NCBI RefSeq assembly: GCF_041734735.1
Contig: NC_134903.1
Coordinates: 2,073,828 to 2,137,827, forward strand
From: Babylonia areolata
Taxonomy: Eukaryota; Mollusca; Gastropoda; Neogastropoda; Buccinidae
Reading direction: 5' to 3'
DNA length: 64,000 bases
Below are positions 57,001 to 64,000 of this stretch, one piece after another. Below the pieces are notes generated by a model. It had not been told where the DNA came from, searched no databases, and was given only the letters and a program-made list of their open reading frames with translations. The number at the start of each line of letters is the position of its first letter. The stretch's first letter is position 1. The position numbers were made by a program, and so were the translations under genes.

Positions 57001-60000
57001 TGGTGAAGACATCTGGAGTATCTCTTGTGCTTACATGGTGAGGACATCTGGAGTATCTCTTGTGCTTACATGGTGAGGACATCTGGAGTATCTCTTGTGC
57101 TTACATGGTGAGGACATCTGGAGTATCTCTTGTGCTTACATGGTGAGGACATCTGGAGTATCTCTTGTGCTTACATGGTGAAGACATCTGGAGTATCTCT
57201 TGTGCTTACATGGTGAGGACATCTGGAGTATCTCTTGTGCTTACATGGTGAGGACATCTGGAGTATCTCTTGTGCTTACATGGTGAGGACATCTGGAGTA
57301 TCTCTTGTGCTTACATGGTGAAGACATCTGGAGTATCTTTTGTTCTCTGTTTTTTGTTGTTGTTTTTTTGTTGCTGCCCTATCGTCTGCCCCGTTTCAGT
57401 GGCATTAGTCCCACACCACTCATTCCAAGTCCCCCCCTGCCCCCCCCCCCCACATCCCCCTACACACACAAACCCAGGTTCGTCTGTCGCAGTCCCAGCG
57501 TCAGCAGTTCAAAGGAACTCATTGATGTAAGGTCGCCCTGGATGCTTCAACACAATGCAAGGCAAGGCAAGTTGTTCGTTTTTTTGTTTTGTTTTTTCAT
57601 AACATTTTGTGCCAAGGCACATACCAGAGGAGACCCTTCACTGTTGCTGAGTCACTTCGGCGGTGTTCTCAACAGTAGTGCCTGTTCTGATTTAACATAC
57701 TTAGGACATGTCCCACTGTTTTCATCCATTAGATACACATCCATCAGAGGTACAGTGCATGTCTGCACTTGGCGGTCACAGTAATGGATATGTCACTAAC
57801 CCCTTGACTGCTAAGCTCCCGTTTTATCTCAGTGACATGACAGCCCTTCACTGACATCCTGACCTGTAAGGTCTGTCTTACCTCAGTGATGGTGACAGCC
57901 CTTCACTGACATCCTGACCTGTAAGGTCTGTCTTACCTCAGTGATGGTGACAGCCCTTCACTGACATCCTGACCTGTAAGGTCTGTCTTACCTCAGTGAT
58001 GGTCACAGCCCTTCACTGACATCCTGACCTGTAAGGTCTGTCTTACCTCAGTGATGGTCACAGCCCTTCACTGACATCCTGACCTGTAAGGTCTGTCTTA
58101 CCTCAGTGATGGTGACAGCCCTTCAATGACATCCTGACCTGTAAGGTCTGTCTTACCTCAGTGATGGTGACAGCCCTTCACTGACATCCTGACCTGTAAG
58201 GTCTGTCTTACCTCAGTGATGGTCACAGCCCTTCACTGACATCCTGACCTGTAAGGTCTGTCTTACCTCAGTGATGGTCACAGCCCTTCACTGACATCCT
58301 GACCTGTAAGGTCTGTCTTACCTCAGTGATGGTGACAGCCCTTCAATGACATCCTGACCTGTAAGGTCTGTCTTACCTCAGTGATGGTGACAGCCCTTCA
58401 ATGACATCCTGACCTGTAAGGTCTATCTTATCACAGTGAGGTGACAGCCCTTCAATGACATCCTGACCTGTAAGGTCTGTCTTACCTCAGTGATGGCATA
58501 CTTGGCAGCAGCAGTCCATGGGGTGAATGTGTACAGAACAATACCACAGACCAATTCCACAGAACAATACCACAGAACAATACCACAGCCGCCACAACCG
58601 TCACTAACAAATATTTCCCCACCTCCGCCACTGGAAAAAAAAAAGGGAGGGAGGCAATCCATGCACCCACCTGGGTAAGAGTGGTCTCCCTGGCCTGCAG
58701 GATGAGGCTGTGCAGTTCGTGCTGACACTGCCGCACCAGTGGAGGGATGGGGTTGCAACAGGCCAGCACTCCCTGGCGCTCCCGGGGGAGGATCTCCGCC
58801 ATCTGGAGCAGCATGTGGTTCGGCAACACATACCTGCACACATTAACATTTCTTTTCTATTCTCATTCATTCTTCTTCTTCTGCGTTCACTCGTATGCAC
58901 ACGAGTGGGCTTTTACGTGTATGACCGTTTTTACCCCACCATGTAGGCAGCCATACTCCGTTTTCGGGGGTGTGCATGCTGGGTATGTTCTTGTTTCCAG
59001 AACCCACCGAATGGTGACATGGATTACAGGATCTTTAACGTGCGTATTTGATCTTCTGCTTGCGTATACACACGAAGGGGGTTCAGGCACTAGCAGGTCT
59101 GCACACATGTTGACCTGGGACATTGTAAAAATCTCCACCCTTTACCCACCAGGTGCCGTCACCGTGATTCGAACCCGGGACCCTCAGATTGACAGTCCAA
59201 CGCTTTAACCACTCGGCTATTGCGCCCGTCATTCATTCTATTTAGGGTGATTATCTGTTTAATGTGAACAATATATTTACAGTAGTATTTTTGGGGGGAA
59301 AGGGGGTGGGGGGAATAAATGGTTTTCATTTCCATTTTAGTTACATATGTATACATATGCCAAATGAGGGGGGGGGGGGTTTGGATTAACACAAATGAAA
59401 CAATGTTTGTCTGAACTATCTATAGCAGGCATTATGTCAATGTTTCAAAGGCCGTAAGCAAAATATTTACGGCACTCAACTGATTACACAGAACAATGAG
59501 ATACGACGTTTTATAAGAAGCACTCTCTAATCCTCGTCCCACCCACCATGGACAGCTCTGAGGGCCTGCAGATGCTGTTAAATTCATAACACATTGTTGC
59601 TTCCCCTTCCCTCCCCTCCACTTTCACTTTCACTGCGTTGACGGCCACAATCATCAATTTGATTTTTACACCGTTTTTGTTGGGTTGCGATGGAAGAAAA
59701 ACAAGCAACAGAAAGCGACAGACCTATTAGTGAGGATGAAAACTTAGTCCTACTCTAAGTGGGTTCTCCAGCAGGCTACTATCACTTCACTTTTCGCCCT
59801 TCCGAGCTAGCCGGTCCCTTGCTGATCTAAGACAGCAGGGCCCCCAAAATAAATTAAAAAACCCAAAAGTATTGGGGTAAGAGAGGGTGTGGGGGGAGGG
59901 GGAGGGGACCTATTATCTAATTAACTACTGATTGGGGGCCACCCTAGACTTAAAGGTGTCCAAGGTGTCTGCTGCTATAGCTGTTTCAGGCAGGTTGTTC

Positions 60001-63000
60001 CAGTCACATATAGTCACTGCCTTCCCCCCTCCCCCCACCCTCCCCTCCACACACAGACAAACACACACTCACATCACAGATCAAAGTACCTGCCTGATCA
60101 ACTGTCTAGGGACAACTAAACCTTCTGGCATTCCTAACCTTCTACATAAAAAAAACAGAGGTCATCACAGACTTTAAACCGGAGTAAAGATCAGTCTCTT
60201 TCCTTTGGGAGGGCAGTTAGAAATTTGGTGAACAATTACATTTTTGTTTTTTTTTTTTTATCAACTTGTCCCCAGGACAGTTAAAAAAACAAAAAAACAA
60301 CTATCTGGGATTTTTTAACCATGCACAAACACACCCCAGGGAGCCCAAACAGATACTGGCCGCTATGATGAAGTGGTTTGCGTTGCAGACAAATGGCAGG
60401 ATGGACGCTGGTTCCATTCCCATCAGAGGTGAGTTTTTACCAGCCTGCAGCCAGCTCCTACCCAGACCTGAGAGAGCTATGGGCCCAACTGGATGACAGG
60501 GACCACACAGTCCAGGGTTATCCACTTCAAGGATGCCACTTTGGGAGCGTTGCTCAAATTTCCAGACTTAACACAGCAGGTGTCTATCTCTCAAGCCTGG
60601 TTGACGCCAGGATATATCACAAGTACCCAGTCAAAACCTAAATGGTATCACATAGTAGCATCTTCATCACCCCCATCATCATCGAAATGTTGAAAACTAA
60701 ATGTCCTAAATGTGAGGAAAAAAATAAAATAATAATAATCAGGATAAGATACCGTAAATTTCTGGCTATAAGGCGCTACTTTTTTTTTTTACTCAAATCT
60801 GACCCCTGTGTAAGTCTACATGAATGTGCCCTATGTCTGAAAACTAAATTCTGACCAACACACAGGGTCACCTGACACAACAAACTCCATATATAACATC
60901 ATTGATCACAATAAAATAACACTCACAGTCGCACTGAACAGCAACAGTCTTAGCACTGTTCAAATCAACATAGTTCATGTTCACCATTGAACCAAACTGA
61001 AAACCGAATTGCAAAACAACATCAGCTGTTACCAGAGAGAAAATGGAGGACTTTCACTTAACGGCAGGAGCATTTTTCTTTAAATTCAGGTGGTGTGCCT
61101 CATGCGCTACAGTGCACTGTAGGCCGAAACAGCCGACAGCACTGAAAAAAAGACAAAAACATGCAAATCACTCACTGCGTGCTCTCGTCCTCCTCACGAG
61201 CCGTCCTGTCTCTCCAGGCGTAGATGTCCTTGAGTGCCTGCAGCTGCTGGGAGTTGAACACCTTCTTGCTCTTCATGTACAGGTCGTGGTGACTGTCCGC
61301 CGTGTGCCTCGGCTTCCGGAACACCTGCACCCAGTCACACACACTGTCCTGTAGTGTGGTGTCATGTAGGAGACACAGGACTCTCTCCTCTCCCTCTCCT
61401 GCTCATCCAATTCAACCCTGTGGTGTGGTGTAGGAGACACCGGCCTCTCTCCCTGTGGTGTGGTGTAGGAGACACACGCCTCTCTCCCTGTGGTGTCATG
61501 TAGGAGACACAGGCCTCTCTCCCTGTGGTGTGGTGTAGGAGACACCGGCCTCTCTCCCTGTGGTGTGGTGTAGGAGACACACGCCTCTCTCCCTGTGGTG
61601 TCATGTAGGAGACACCGGCCTCTCTCCCTGTGGTGTCATGTAGGAGACACACGCCTCTCTCCCTGTGGTGTGGTGTAGGAGACACACGCCTCTCTCCCTG
61701 TGGTGTCATGTAGGAGACACACGCCTCTCTCCCTGTGGTGTGGTGTAGGAGACACACGCCTCTCTCCCTGTGGTGTGGTGTAGGAGACACACGCCTCTCT
61801 CCCTGTGGTGTGGTGTAGGAGACACACGCCTCTCTCCCTGTGGTGTGGTGTAGGAGACACACGCCTCTCTCCCTGTGGTGTGGTGTAGGAGACACCGGCC
61901 TCTCTCCCTGTGGTGTCATGTAGGAGACACACGCCTCTCTCCCTGTGGTGTGGTGTAGGAGACACCGGCCTCTCTCCTCTCCCTCTCATGCTCATCCAAA
62001 TCAACCCTATCTATAGCATCCGCTGCGAATCGTTTGGAGGGGCTGGAGATGGTGTGAGTTCAACATCTTGCTGTGTATGAGTGAGTCCTTTTATTCTTAA
62101 GTTTTATGTCTGTTTAAGTTACAGGGTTCGAATTTAGCGGGTGCCTGGGTGCAAATGCTATGAAAAGTTGGCTCGGGCACGCAAGTTGTCTGTCGGGAGT
62201 GCCCAGCTGGCACTCAAACACTGATAGTGGCGAAAGAAAACAAATTAAAAGACACACCAAGAAAGCAAGCTTGAACGCTATCGATTGAAGCGTCGTCTGC
62301 TGCAGCTCGCTTCGCGGAGCAACATCTTTGCTCATGTGTGATCAGATTTTGACATTCATGGCGTGTTAGTGATGAACGATATTTCCTATCTTCTATGTTA
62401 AAAGAAAGGCTCCCGAAACAGAGACAAAAGCTGAGGATGACAAAAAGAATGAACAGCAGGAGTACGAATCAAAGCACCAGTGAGTGTACTTGCCTGGCAC
62501 AAAGGCTGTCCGTGACACACCTTTGAAACGAAGGAAGATTTTATTTCATTTTATTATGCTGGTACCCAAAACCACAACTGGACACTCAAATGTTTTGTCC
62601 ACAGTGCCCGACTGGCACTCAGAAAAAAAGAGTTCAATTTGAATCCTCAGTTATAAGATATGAACGTGCATGCACATATGTGCATACGTGCATGTGTGTG
62701 TGCACATGTGCATGTGTTTGTGTGAGCGCCATGAATACGTGTGTGCCTGTGAAAAGCAAGCAAACATACATTACCACTGTGTGCATGCACGCAAATGTGG
62801 CGTTAACACATACACATCCATACACAGAGTCAAGTGTATGCACACACTTAGATATGAGCACAAGCCCTGACCCTCACCTTCAAACACACGTTCTTGCTGC
62901 GCTGGTACACACACACTCACCTTCAAACACACATTCTTGATGTACTGGTACACACACCCTCACCTTCAAACACATGTTCTTGCTGCGCTGGTACACACAC

Positions 63001-64000
63001 CCTCACCTTCAAACACACGTTCTTGCTGCGCTGGTACACACACCCTCACCTTCAAACACACGTTCTTGCTGCGCTGGTACACACACCCTCACCTTCAAAC
63101 ACACGTTCTTGCTGCGCTGGTACACACACCTTCACCTTCAAACACACGTTCTTGCTGCGCTGGTACACACACCCTCACCTTCAAGCACACGTTCTTGATA
63201 TGCTGGTACACACACCCTCACCTTCAAACACACGTTCTTGCTGCGCTGGTACACACACCCTCACCTTCAAACACACGTTCTTGCTGCGCTGGTACACACA
63301 CCCTCACCTTCAAGCACACGTTCTTGATATGCTGGTACACACACCCTCACCTTCAAGCACACGTTCTTGATATGCTGGTACACACACCCTCACCTTCAAA
63401 CACACGTTCTTGCTGCGCTGGTACACACACCGTCACCTTCAAACACACGTTCTTGCTGCGCTGGTACACACACCTTCACCTTCAAGCACACGTTCTTGAT
63501 ATGCTGGTACACACACCTTCACCTTCAAACACACGTTCTTGCTGCACTGGTACACACACCCTCACCTTCAAACACACGTTCTTGCTGCGCTGGTACACAC
63601 ACCCTCACCTTCAAACACACGTTCTTGCTGCGCTGGTACACACACCTTCACCTTCAAACACACATTCTTGCTGCGCTGGTACACACACCGTCACCTTCAA
63701 ACACACGTTCTTGCTGCGCTGGTACACACACCTTCACCTTCAAGCACACGTTCTTGATATGCTGGTACACACACCCTCACCTTCAAACACATGTTCTTGC
63801 TGCGCTGGTACACACACCCTCACCTTCAAACACATGTTCTTGCTGCGCTGGTACACACACCTTCACCTTCAAACACACGTTCTTGCTGCGCTGGTACACA
63901 CACCCTCACCTTCAAACACACGTTCTTGCTGCGCTGGTACACACACCCTCACCTTCAAACACACGTTCTTGCTGCGCTGGTACACAGACTGCAACAGGTT
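40307..64000 (-). CDS. EXOSC10: Exosome component 10 (RRP6), C-terminal half; 5' part outside the window
   Basis: Exons on the minus strand: 63953->64000, 61176-61324, 58671-58833, 54666-54792, 54082-54185, 53291-53359, 51579-51641, 51085-51169, 47598-47845, 46736-47159, 44297-44373, 40307-40390. Introns are GT-AG and all phases agree, giving 546 residues. SVYQRSKNVCLK then VFRKPRHTAD correspond to the end of the catalytic region of human EXOSC10 (WQRSRDICLKKFIKPIF). YAWRDRTAREEDEST, YVLPNHMLLQMAE and GVLACCNPIPPLVRQ form the HRDC domain. The tail resembles the human one only in patches (PHDLS, PFDYSAADKSA near the end). It carries several poly-Lys blocks that probably serve nuclear/nucleolar targeting. 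The protein is the nuclear exosome's distributive 3'-5' exonuclease. The tail is about 140 residues longer than the human one. Confidence 0.93.
40456..40668. mobile_element. Candidate piggyBac-type MITE, 213 bp
   Basis: Flanked by TTAA (40452-40455 and 40669-40672), with inverted ends CCCACTCAACCCTGG and, complemented from the right, CTCATTCAACATTGT. No coding sequence. It lies in the last EXOSC10 intron. Confidence 0.6.
40796..41510. repeat. 65-bp minisatellite, 11 copies, nearly identical
   Basis: The unit GAGCCAACTGACAATTAACA, GCTGTCTCTGGGTGCTCATC, ATTCATTTCCTGTGTCATTC, AGTTA starts every 65 bases from 40796 to 41446. By eye only the last unit differs (GACTAGTAAC). Confidence 0.97.
41575..42060 (-). 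mobile_element. SINE family B copy with a 60-bp internal array
   Basis: The body (CCATGTAGGCAGCCATACTT, GGGTGTGCATACTAAGTATG) is in inverse orientation to the copy at 21058. The segment GACCTAGGAGATTGGAAAAC, TCTCCACCCTAAGTCCATCA, GGTGAGCAGGGGATCAAACT is present four times (41776-42010). Confidence 0.8.
42440..42620 (+). mobile_element. SINE family A fragment
   Basis: GTGGTCTGGGTGCTGGTCTT and TGTGCTGCATGCACTTGGCA match the middle of the family A tail. Head and 3' end are missing. Confidence 0.7.
42755..43135 (+). mobile_element. SINE family A copy
   Basis: Head with CTGGTTCAAATCCCC as B box (near 42812), then TGAGTGGTGGTCTGCATGCA, GTGCAGCATGAACTTACC, CCTGGCAAAATTCTGTAG and CTCCCTGGGAAGAGC. 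Confidence 0.8.
43439..43877 (-). mobile_element. Retroposon family R, copy 2 (longest)
   Basis: 439 bp between direct repeats TCATGATCGAA (43428-43438 and 43878-43888). The left (3') boundary AGGAAATTTTC is identical to copies 1 and 3, and the right (5') end extends furthest. Near the 5' end there is a perfect hairpin, GCGATCGCGC and its complement around TAAAATTAAG (43785-43813). On the minus strand a TATA-like CTATATAATTAT and a GTAA splice-donor-like site near the 3' end are present. No coding region. Confidence 0.82.
43890..44296. other. Intron sequence, no feature recognised
   Basis: AG- and A-rich low complexity at 44085-44145. Otherwise nothing is recognised. Confidence 0.5.
44297..44373 (-). 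CDS. EXOSC10: EXOSC10 exon, penultimate
   Basis: It completes a split glycine codon, then encodes KKKTKIHADVYSPHFRGGQK and KKHNK. Acceptor TTTTCCAG, donor GTAAAC. Confidence 0.9.
45105..46160. repeat. 60-bp minisatellite, about 17 copies
   Basis: The unit TGGCTCTCTTTACAGTGCAC, TCATCCATTGTAGGACTGGT, TCACACACACTGCAGAGCAGC, TGCACTGAA shows several variant sites (TTAA/TTTA, ATTG/ACTG, TGCA/TGTA). It lies in the intron between the two exons nearest the C-terminus of the lysine-rich tail. Confidence 0.95.
46170..46729. other. Intron sequence, no feature recognised
   Basis: Unique-looking intron sequence with a short GTGCGTGT run at 46630-46665. Confidence 0.5.
46736..47159 (-). CDS. EXOSC10: EXOSC10 large lysine-rich exon
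   Basis: A 424-base exon. It begins LKKKRKEKKAKKRAF, passes a Ser/Pro-rich part (SPIGSPPDSPSPVPPTPQSP), two long poly-Lys runs coded mostly by AAG, and ends NITPFDYSAADKSAVTG. That last part matches the human FTPYDYSQSDFKAFAG. Acceptor CTTTCAG, donor GTGAGT, phase 1. Confidence 0.92.
47233..47560. repeat. (GT)n microsatellite array
   Basis: Long GT runs with a roughly 90-bp higher-order repeat that includes CTTTGTTTTCTTGCTTTTGT. It fills most of this 437-bp intron. Confidence 0.95.
47598..47845 (-). CDS. EXOSC10: EXOSC10 exon with Ala and Lys runs
   Basis: It starts PPVKKHVQANTFK, then has an Ala run, a Ser/Thr-rich stretch, a nine-Lys run and PVEPAEEEMPLSSNQM. Acceptor TTTCTTAG, donor GTGAGT followed within about 30 bases by (GT)n. 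Confidence 0.88.
48010..48400 (+). mobile_element. SINE family A copy, nearly complete
   Basis: Head: GATGCCCTAGAGGGTCCGCC (A box region) and CTGGTTCTAATCATGG (B box region). Then the full tail with GTGCAGCATGCACTTAGCGC, GTTCCTGGCAAAATTCTA, CTCCCTGGGAAGAGC and TTTCACACAGAGAAATCTGC. It ends in an AAATACAAATAC stretch. Confidence 0.88.
48866..49232. repeat. (CACAG)n pentanucleotide array
   Basis: Almost uninterrupted CACAG, with CACCAG, CGCAG and AACAG variants at intervals. Lies in an EXOSC10 intron, on whose strand it reads (CTGTG)n. Confidence 0.97.
49530..50335. repeat. (ACAAT/ACAAC)n pentanucleotide array with higher-order units
   Basis: ACAAT, ACAAC, ACACC and ACAGC pentamers are organised into longer units punctuated by AATGCCCCTACAATAC or AGTGCCCCCACAATAC about every 35-65 bases. 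Confidence 0.96.
50340..51060 (+). mobile_element. SINE family A copy split by retroposon copy 3
   Basis: Parts 50340-50544 (GTGCAGCATGCACTTAAACG, GGCAACAAAAGGGTTGTTCG) and 50921-51060 (AGCCCACTTTGACAGTAAAA, CTTTCTCCGCAGGGAAAGC). The interrupting element is flanked by a duplicated 18-bp piece of the SINE. Confidence 0.83.
50545..50902 (-). mobile_element. Retroposon family R, copy 3
   Basis: 358 bp between 18-bp direct repeats GCAAAATCATGTGGAAAA (50527-50544 and 50903-50920). It has the same 3' boundary as copies 1 and 2 and a 5' end intermediate between them. It is inserted in a SINE and is clearly non-coding. Confidence 0.88.
51085..51169 (-). CDS. EXOSC10: EXOSC10 exon (VWRLKQH)
   Basis: It encodes VWRLKQHTAPASQKRKSDVD then LNTFAPEF, the counterpart of the human ISNRWKLAQ region. 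The acceptor ends GGTAG with a weak, TG-rich tract. Donor GTGAGT, phase 1. Confidence 0.87.
51198..51440. repeat. Six dispersed CCAATGAAAA motifs
   Basis: TCCAATGAAAA, CCAATGAAAA or TCAATGAAAA recurs about six times at irregular spacing of 30-75 bases, without a longer shared unit. Confidence 0.7.
51579..51641 (-). CDS. EXOSC10: EXOSC10 exon (FLPNGDG)
   Basis: 21 codons, FLPNGDGSHQESILKPRTEA K, aligning with human FLPSLGHRAP. Acceptor TTTTTTCAG, donor GTAAGG, phase 0. Confidence 0.88.
52071..52320. repeat. 51-bp minisatellite with CRE-like sites, 5 copies
   Basis: The unit TGACGTATTGTCTATAACAT, GTCATCACCACACAGCTGAC, GTCAATGTCTG carries TGACGTCA in two copies (near 52157 and 52259) and TGATGTCA or similar in others. 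Confidence 0.92.
52540..52682. repeat. (GATA)n, (AT)n and (GACA)n microsatellite
   Basis: GATA runs flank an AT run (52582-52611), followed by GACAGATA units. Confidence 0.95.
53291..53359 (-). CDS. EXOSC10: EXOSC10 exon (RIQNAFISPF)
   Basis: 23 codons, NNVGKKNSVASRIQNAFISP FLC, comparable to human QKKAQNIMESFENPFRMF. Acceptor TTCTCCAG, donor GTAAGT, phase 0. Confidence 0.88.
53420..54065. repeat. (GT)n-rich array ending at an exon donor
   Basis: GT runs with TCTG, TGCATG and other interruptions fill almost the whole intron between 53359 and 54082. They stop about 20 bases from the donor at 54081. Confidence 0.93.
54082..54185 (-). CDS. EXOSC10: EXOSC10 exon (GVPEKPSSSL)
   Basis: It completes a split glycine, then encodes GVPEKPSSSLSGEETDIPLK and KRPVLSALDSFNSL. 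Acceptor TTTCTGCAG, donor GTGAGT. Confidence 0.87.
54190..54530 (-). repeat. 59-60 bp minisatellite abutting an acceptor, 6 copies
   Basis: The unit CACACACCCACATGTACCCA, TCAGTAAGGTAGCCTGGATA, AGGTTTCTTTGCAATAA. The copy closest to the exon ends in the acceptor TTTCTGCAG at 54186. Confidence 0.95.
54666..54792 (-). CDS. EXOSC10: EXOSC10 exon (MEAKKTPLEP)
   Basis: It encodes MEAKKTPLEPSSAQHPHYHH then TSVTACPHDLSKHGAHLPPP. ACPHDLSKHG corresponds to the human GPHDCSHAP. Its acceptor (GTTAACAG) sits about 20 bases from a 50-bp minisatellite. Donor GTAGGT, phase 1. Confidence 0.88.
54810..55860 (-). repeat. 49-50 bp minisatellite just upstream of an acceptor, about 21 copies
   Basis: The unit GACCCCAACCCCTGTCAGTG, TTTGTAGGAGCACTCAGAGA, AACTGCACA alternates GACCCC and GATGCC forms, and TGTCAG and TGACCAG forms. 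On the gene's strand each unit carries a pyrimidine-containing stretch followed by CACTGACAG and CTGTGCAG. Confidence 0.96.
55865..56260. other. Intron sequence between arrays
   Basis: Unique-looking sequence with no recognisable feature, between the 50-bp and 35-bp arrays. Confidence 0.5.
56265..57345. repeat. 35-bp minisatellite, about 30 copies
   Basis: The unit GTGCTTACATGGTGAGGACA plus TCTGGAGTATCTCTT. A few units carry an extra GTGAGTGCTTACATG. Variation is mostly GAGGAC versus GAAGAC. Confidence 0.97.
57350..57830. other. Intron sequence between arrays
   Basis: A C-rich patch at 57430-57470 and otherwise unassigned sequence. Confidence 0.45.
57838..58497 (-). repeat. 55-bp minisatellite carrying donor-like sites, 12 copies
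   Basis: The unit GACAGCCCTTCACTGACATC, CTGACCTGTAAGGTCTGTCT, TACCTCAGTGATGGT. On the gene's strand each unit reads CACTGAG followed by GTAAGACAG, a good 5' splice-site match. Confidence 0.95.
58671..58833 (-). CDS. EXOSC10: EXOSC10 exon, second half of HRDC domain
   Basis: It encodes YVLPNHMLLQMAEILPRERQ, GVLACCNPIPPLVRQ and LILQARETTLTQ. This is the best-conserved part of the gene in the window. Acceptor TGTGCAG, donor GTGGGT, phase 0 out. Confidence 0.95.
58890..59235 (-). mobile_element. SINE family B copy, nearly complete
   Basis: Head on the minus strand near 59230: ATAGCCGAGTGGTTAAAGCG (A box) and CCCGGGTTCGAATCACGG (B box). The body includes GACCTGCTAGTGCCTGAACC and TTAAAGATCC and ends in GTGTGCATACGAGTG-type sequence. 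Confidence 0.9.
59240..60350. other. Intron sequence, no feature recognised
   Basis: AT-rich sequence with G runs at 59290-59310 and 59366-59380. No exon or element was recognised. Confidence 0.5.
60355..60640 (+). mobile_element. Candidate tRNA-headed SINE (family D)
   Basis: TGATGAAGTGGTTTGCGTTG and CTGGTTCCATTCCCATC have A- and B-box character at 60366-60425. A body follows without similarity to the other families here. The call rests mainly on the head. Confidence 0.45.
60645..61170. other. Intron sequence, no feature recognised
   Basis: GAAAACTAAATGTCCTAAAT at about 60693 also occurs at about 18640 in the other gene. Nothing else was recognised. Confidence 0.45.
61176..61324 (-). CDS. 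EXOSC10: EXOSC10 exon, first half of HRDC domain
   Basis: It encodes VFRKPRHTADSHHDLYMKSK, KVFNSQQLQALKDIYAWRDR, TAREEDEST. Acceptor GGGTGCAG, donor GTGAGT, phase 2 out. Confidence 0.95.
61365..61975 (-). repeat. 35-bp minisatellite upstream of the HRDC exon, about 17 copies
   Basis: The unit CCTCTCTCCCTGTGGTGTGG plus TGTAGGAGACACACG varies between TGTGGTG and TGTCATG, and between ACACG and ACCGG. It ends about 40 bases upstream of the acceptor at 61325. Confidence 0.96.
62122..62648. mobile_element. Possible DNA transposon remnant
   Basis: The left end CAGGGTTCGAATTTA and the complement of the right end GAGGATTCAAATTGA are similar. AGTTA lies on both sides (62117-62121 and 62649-62653). 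Two short hairpins built on AGTGCC...GGCACT lie inside (about 62197 and 62603). hAT-like ends are suggested, but a 5-bp duplication does not fit hAT, so the class is uncertain. Confidence 0.3.
62883..63952 (-). repeat. 43-bp array of an exon end plus 5' splice site, about 25 copies
   Basis: On the gene's strand each unit reads GTGTACCAGCGCAGCAAGAA, CGTGTGTTTGAAG and then GTGAGGGTGT: 33 bases of coding exon (VYQRSKNVCLK) and 10 of intron. The true exon lies at its right end (63953). Some units carry CAGCATATCAAG in place of CAGCGCAGCAAG. The unit is not a multiple of three. Confidence 0.96.
63953..64000 (-). CDS. EXOSC10: EXOSC10 exon at the window edge (partial)
   Basis: It encodes NLLQSVYQRSKNVCLK, ending at donor GTGAGG, phase 0. 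The exon continues beyond 64000. Its last 33 bases and donor form the unit of the adjacent array. Confidence 0.93.

Noticed and set aside
58498-58633. A possible extra EXOSC10 exon after a strong pyrimidine tract, ending AAKYAITE
   Set aside because: The open frame does not fit the phase of the preceding exon, the sequence contains a small tandem repeat (ACAGAACAATACC), and direct joining of the flanking exons matches the family better.
61362-62004. Minus-strand frames of 122 and 185 codons
   Set aside because: They translate a 35-bp array inside an EXOSC10 intron.

Overview
The window looks like nuclear DNA from a metazoan, most likely a marine gastropod mollusc or a close lophotrochozoan. 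The evidence is two intron-rich genes with canonical GT-AG introns, dense CA/GT microsatellites, very many minisatellites, and several families of tRNA-headed SINEs with long conserved tails of a kind I associate with molluscs. The taxon is an inference.

Two host genes can be read exon by exon, both on the minus strand. The first (25584 down to 4679) is a complete Gfo/Idh/MocA-family NAD(P)-dependent oxidoreductase. It has twelve coding exons whose phases all agree and encodes 441 residues. The second (from the right edge, 64000, down to 40307) is the 3' half of EXOSC10/RRP6, the nuclear exosome 3'-5' exoribonuclease. Twelve exons cover the end of the catalytic region, the HRDC domain and a long lysine-rich C-terminal tail. 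The PMC2NT and DEDD exonuclease exons lie beyond the window. I see no functional link between the two genes; they are simply neighbours.

Layout: 1-4430 is unassigned sequence with a 60-66 bp minisatellite and one copy of a retroposon. 4679-25584 is gene 1, with introns full of CA-rich arrays, SINEs, a 61-bp array grown from a SINE head (split by a piggyBac-like insertion), a 30-bp array of about 57 units, and others. 25585-40306 is intergenic: SINEs, one nested in another, a young but rearranged Ty3/gypsy fossil at 29019-31798 with a 5-bp target duplication, and a roughly 36-unit minisatellite. 40307-64000 is EXOSC10, with at least nine minisatellites in its introns.

The most striking pattern is how tandem arrays relate to splice sites. 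In EXOSC10 the last 33 bases of one exon plus its 5' splice site are repeated about 25 times. In the oxidoreductase gene the end of exon 3 plus its donor is present three times. Several other arrays abut acceptors or donors. A second discovery is a small retroposon family with three copies here. All share one exact 3' end, have different 5' ends, and are flanked by direct repeats of 9, 11 and 18 bp. Most long open frames in the window are by-products of tandem repeats and are not genes.
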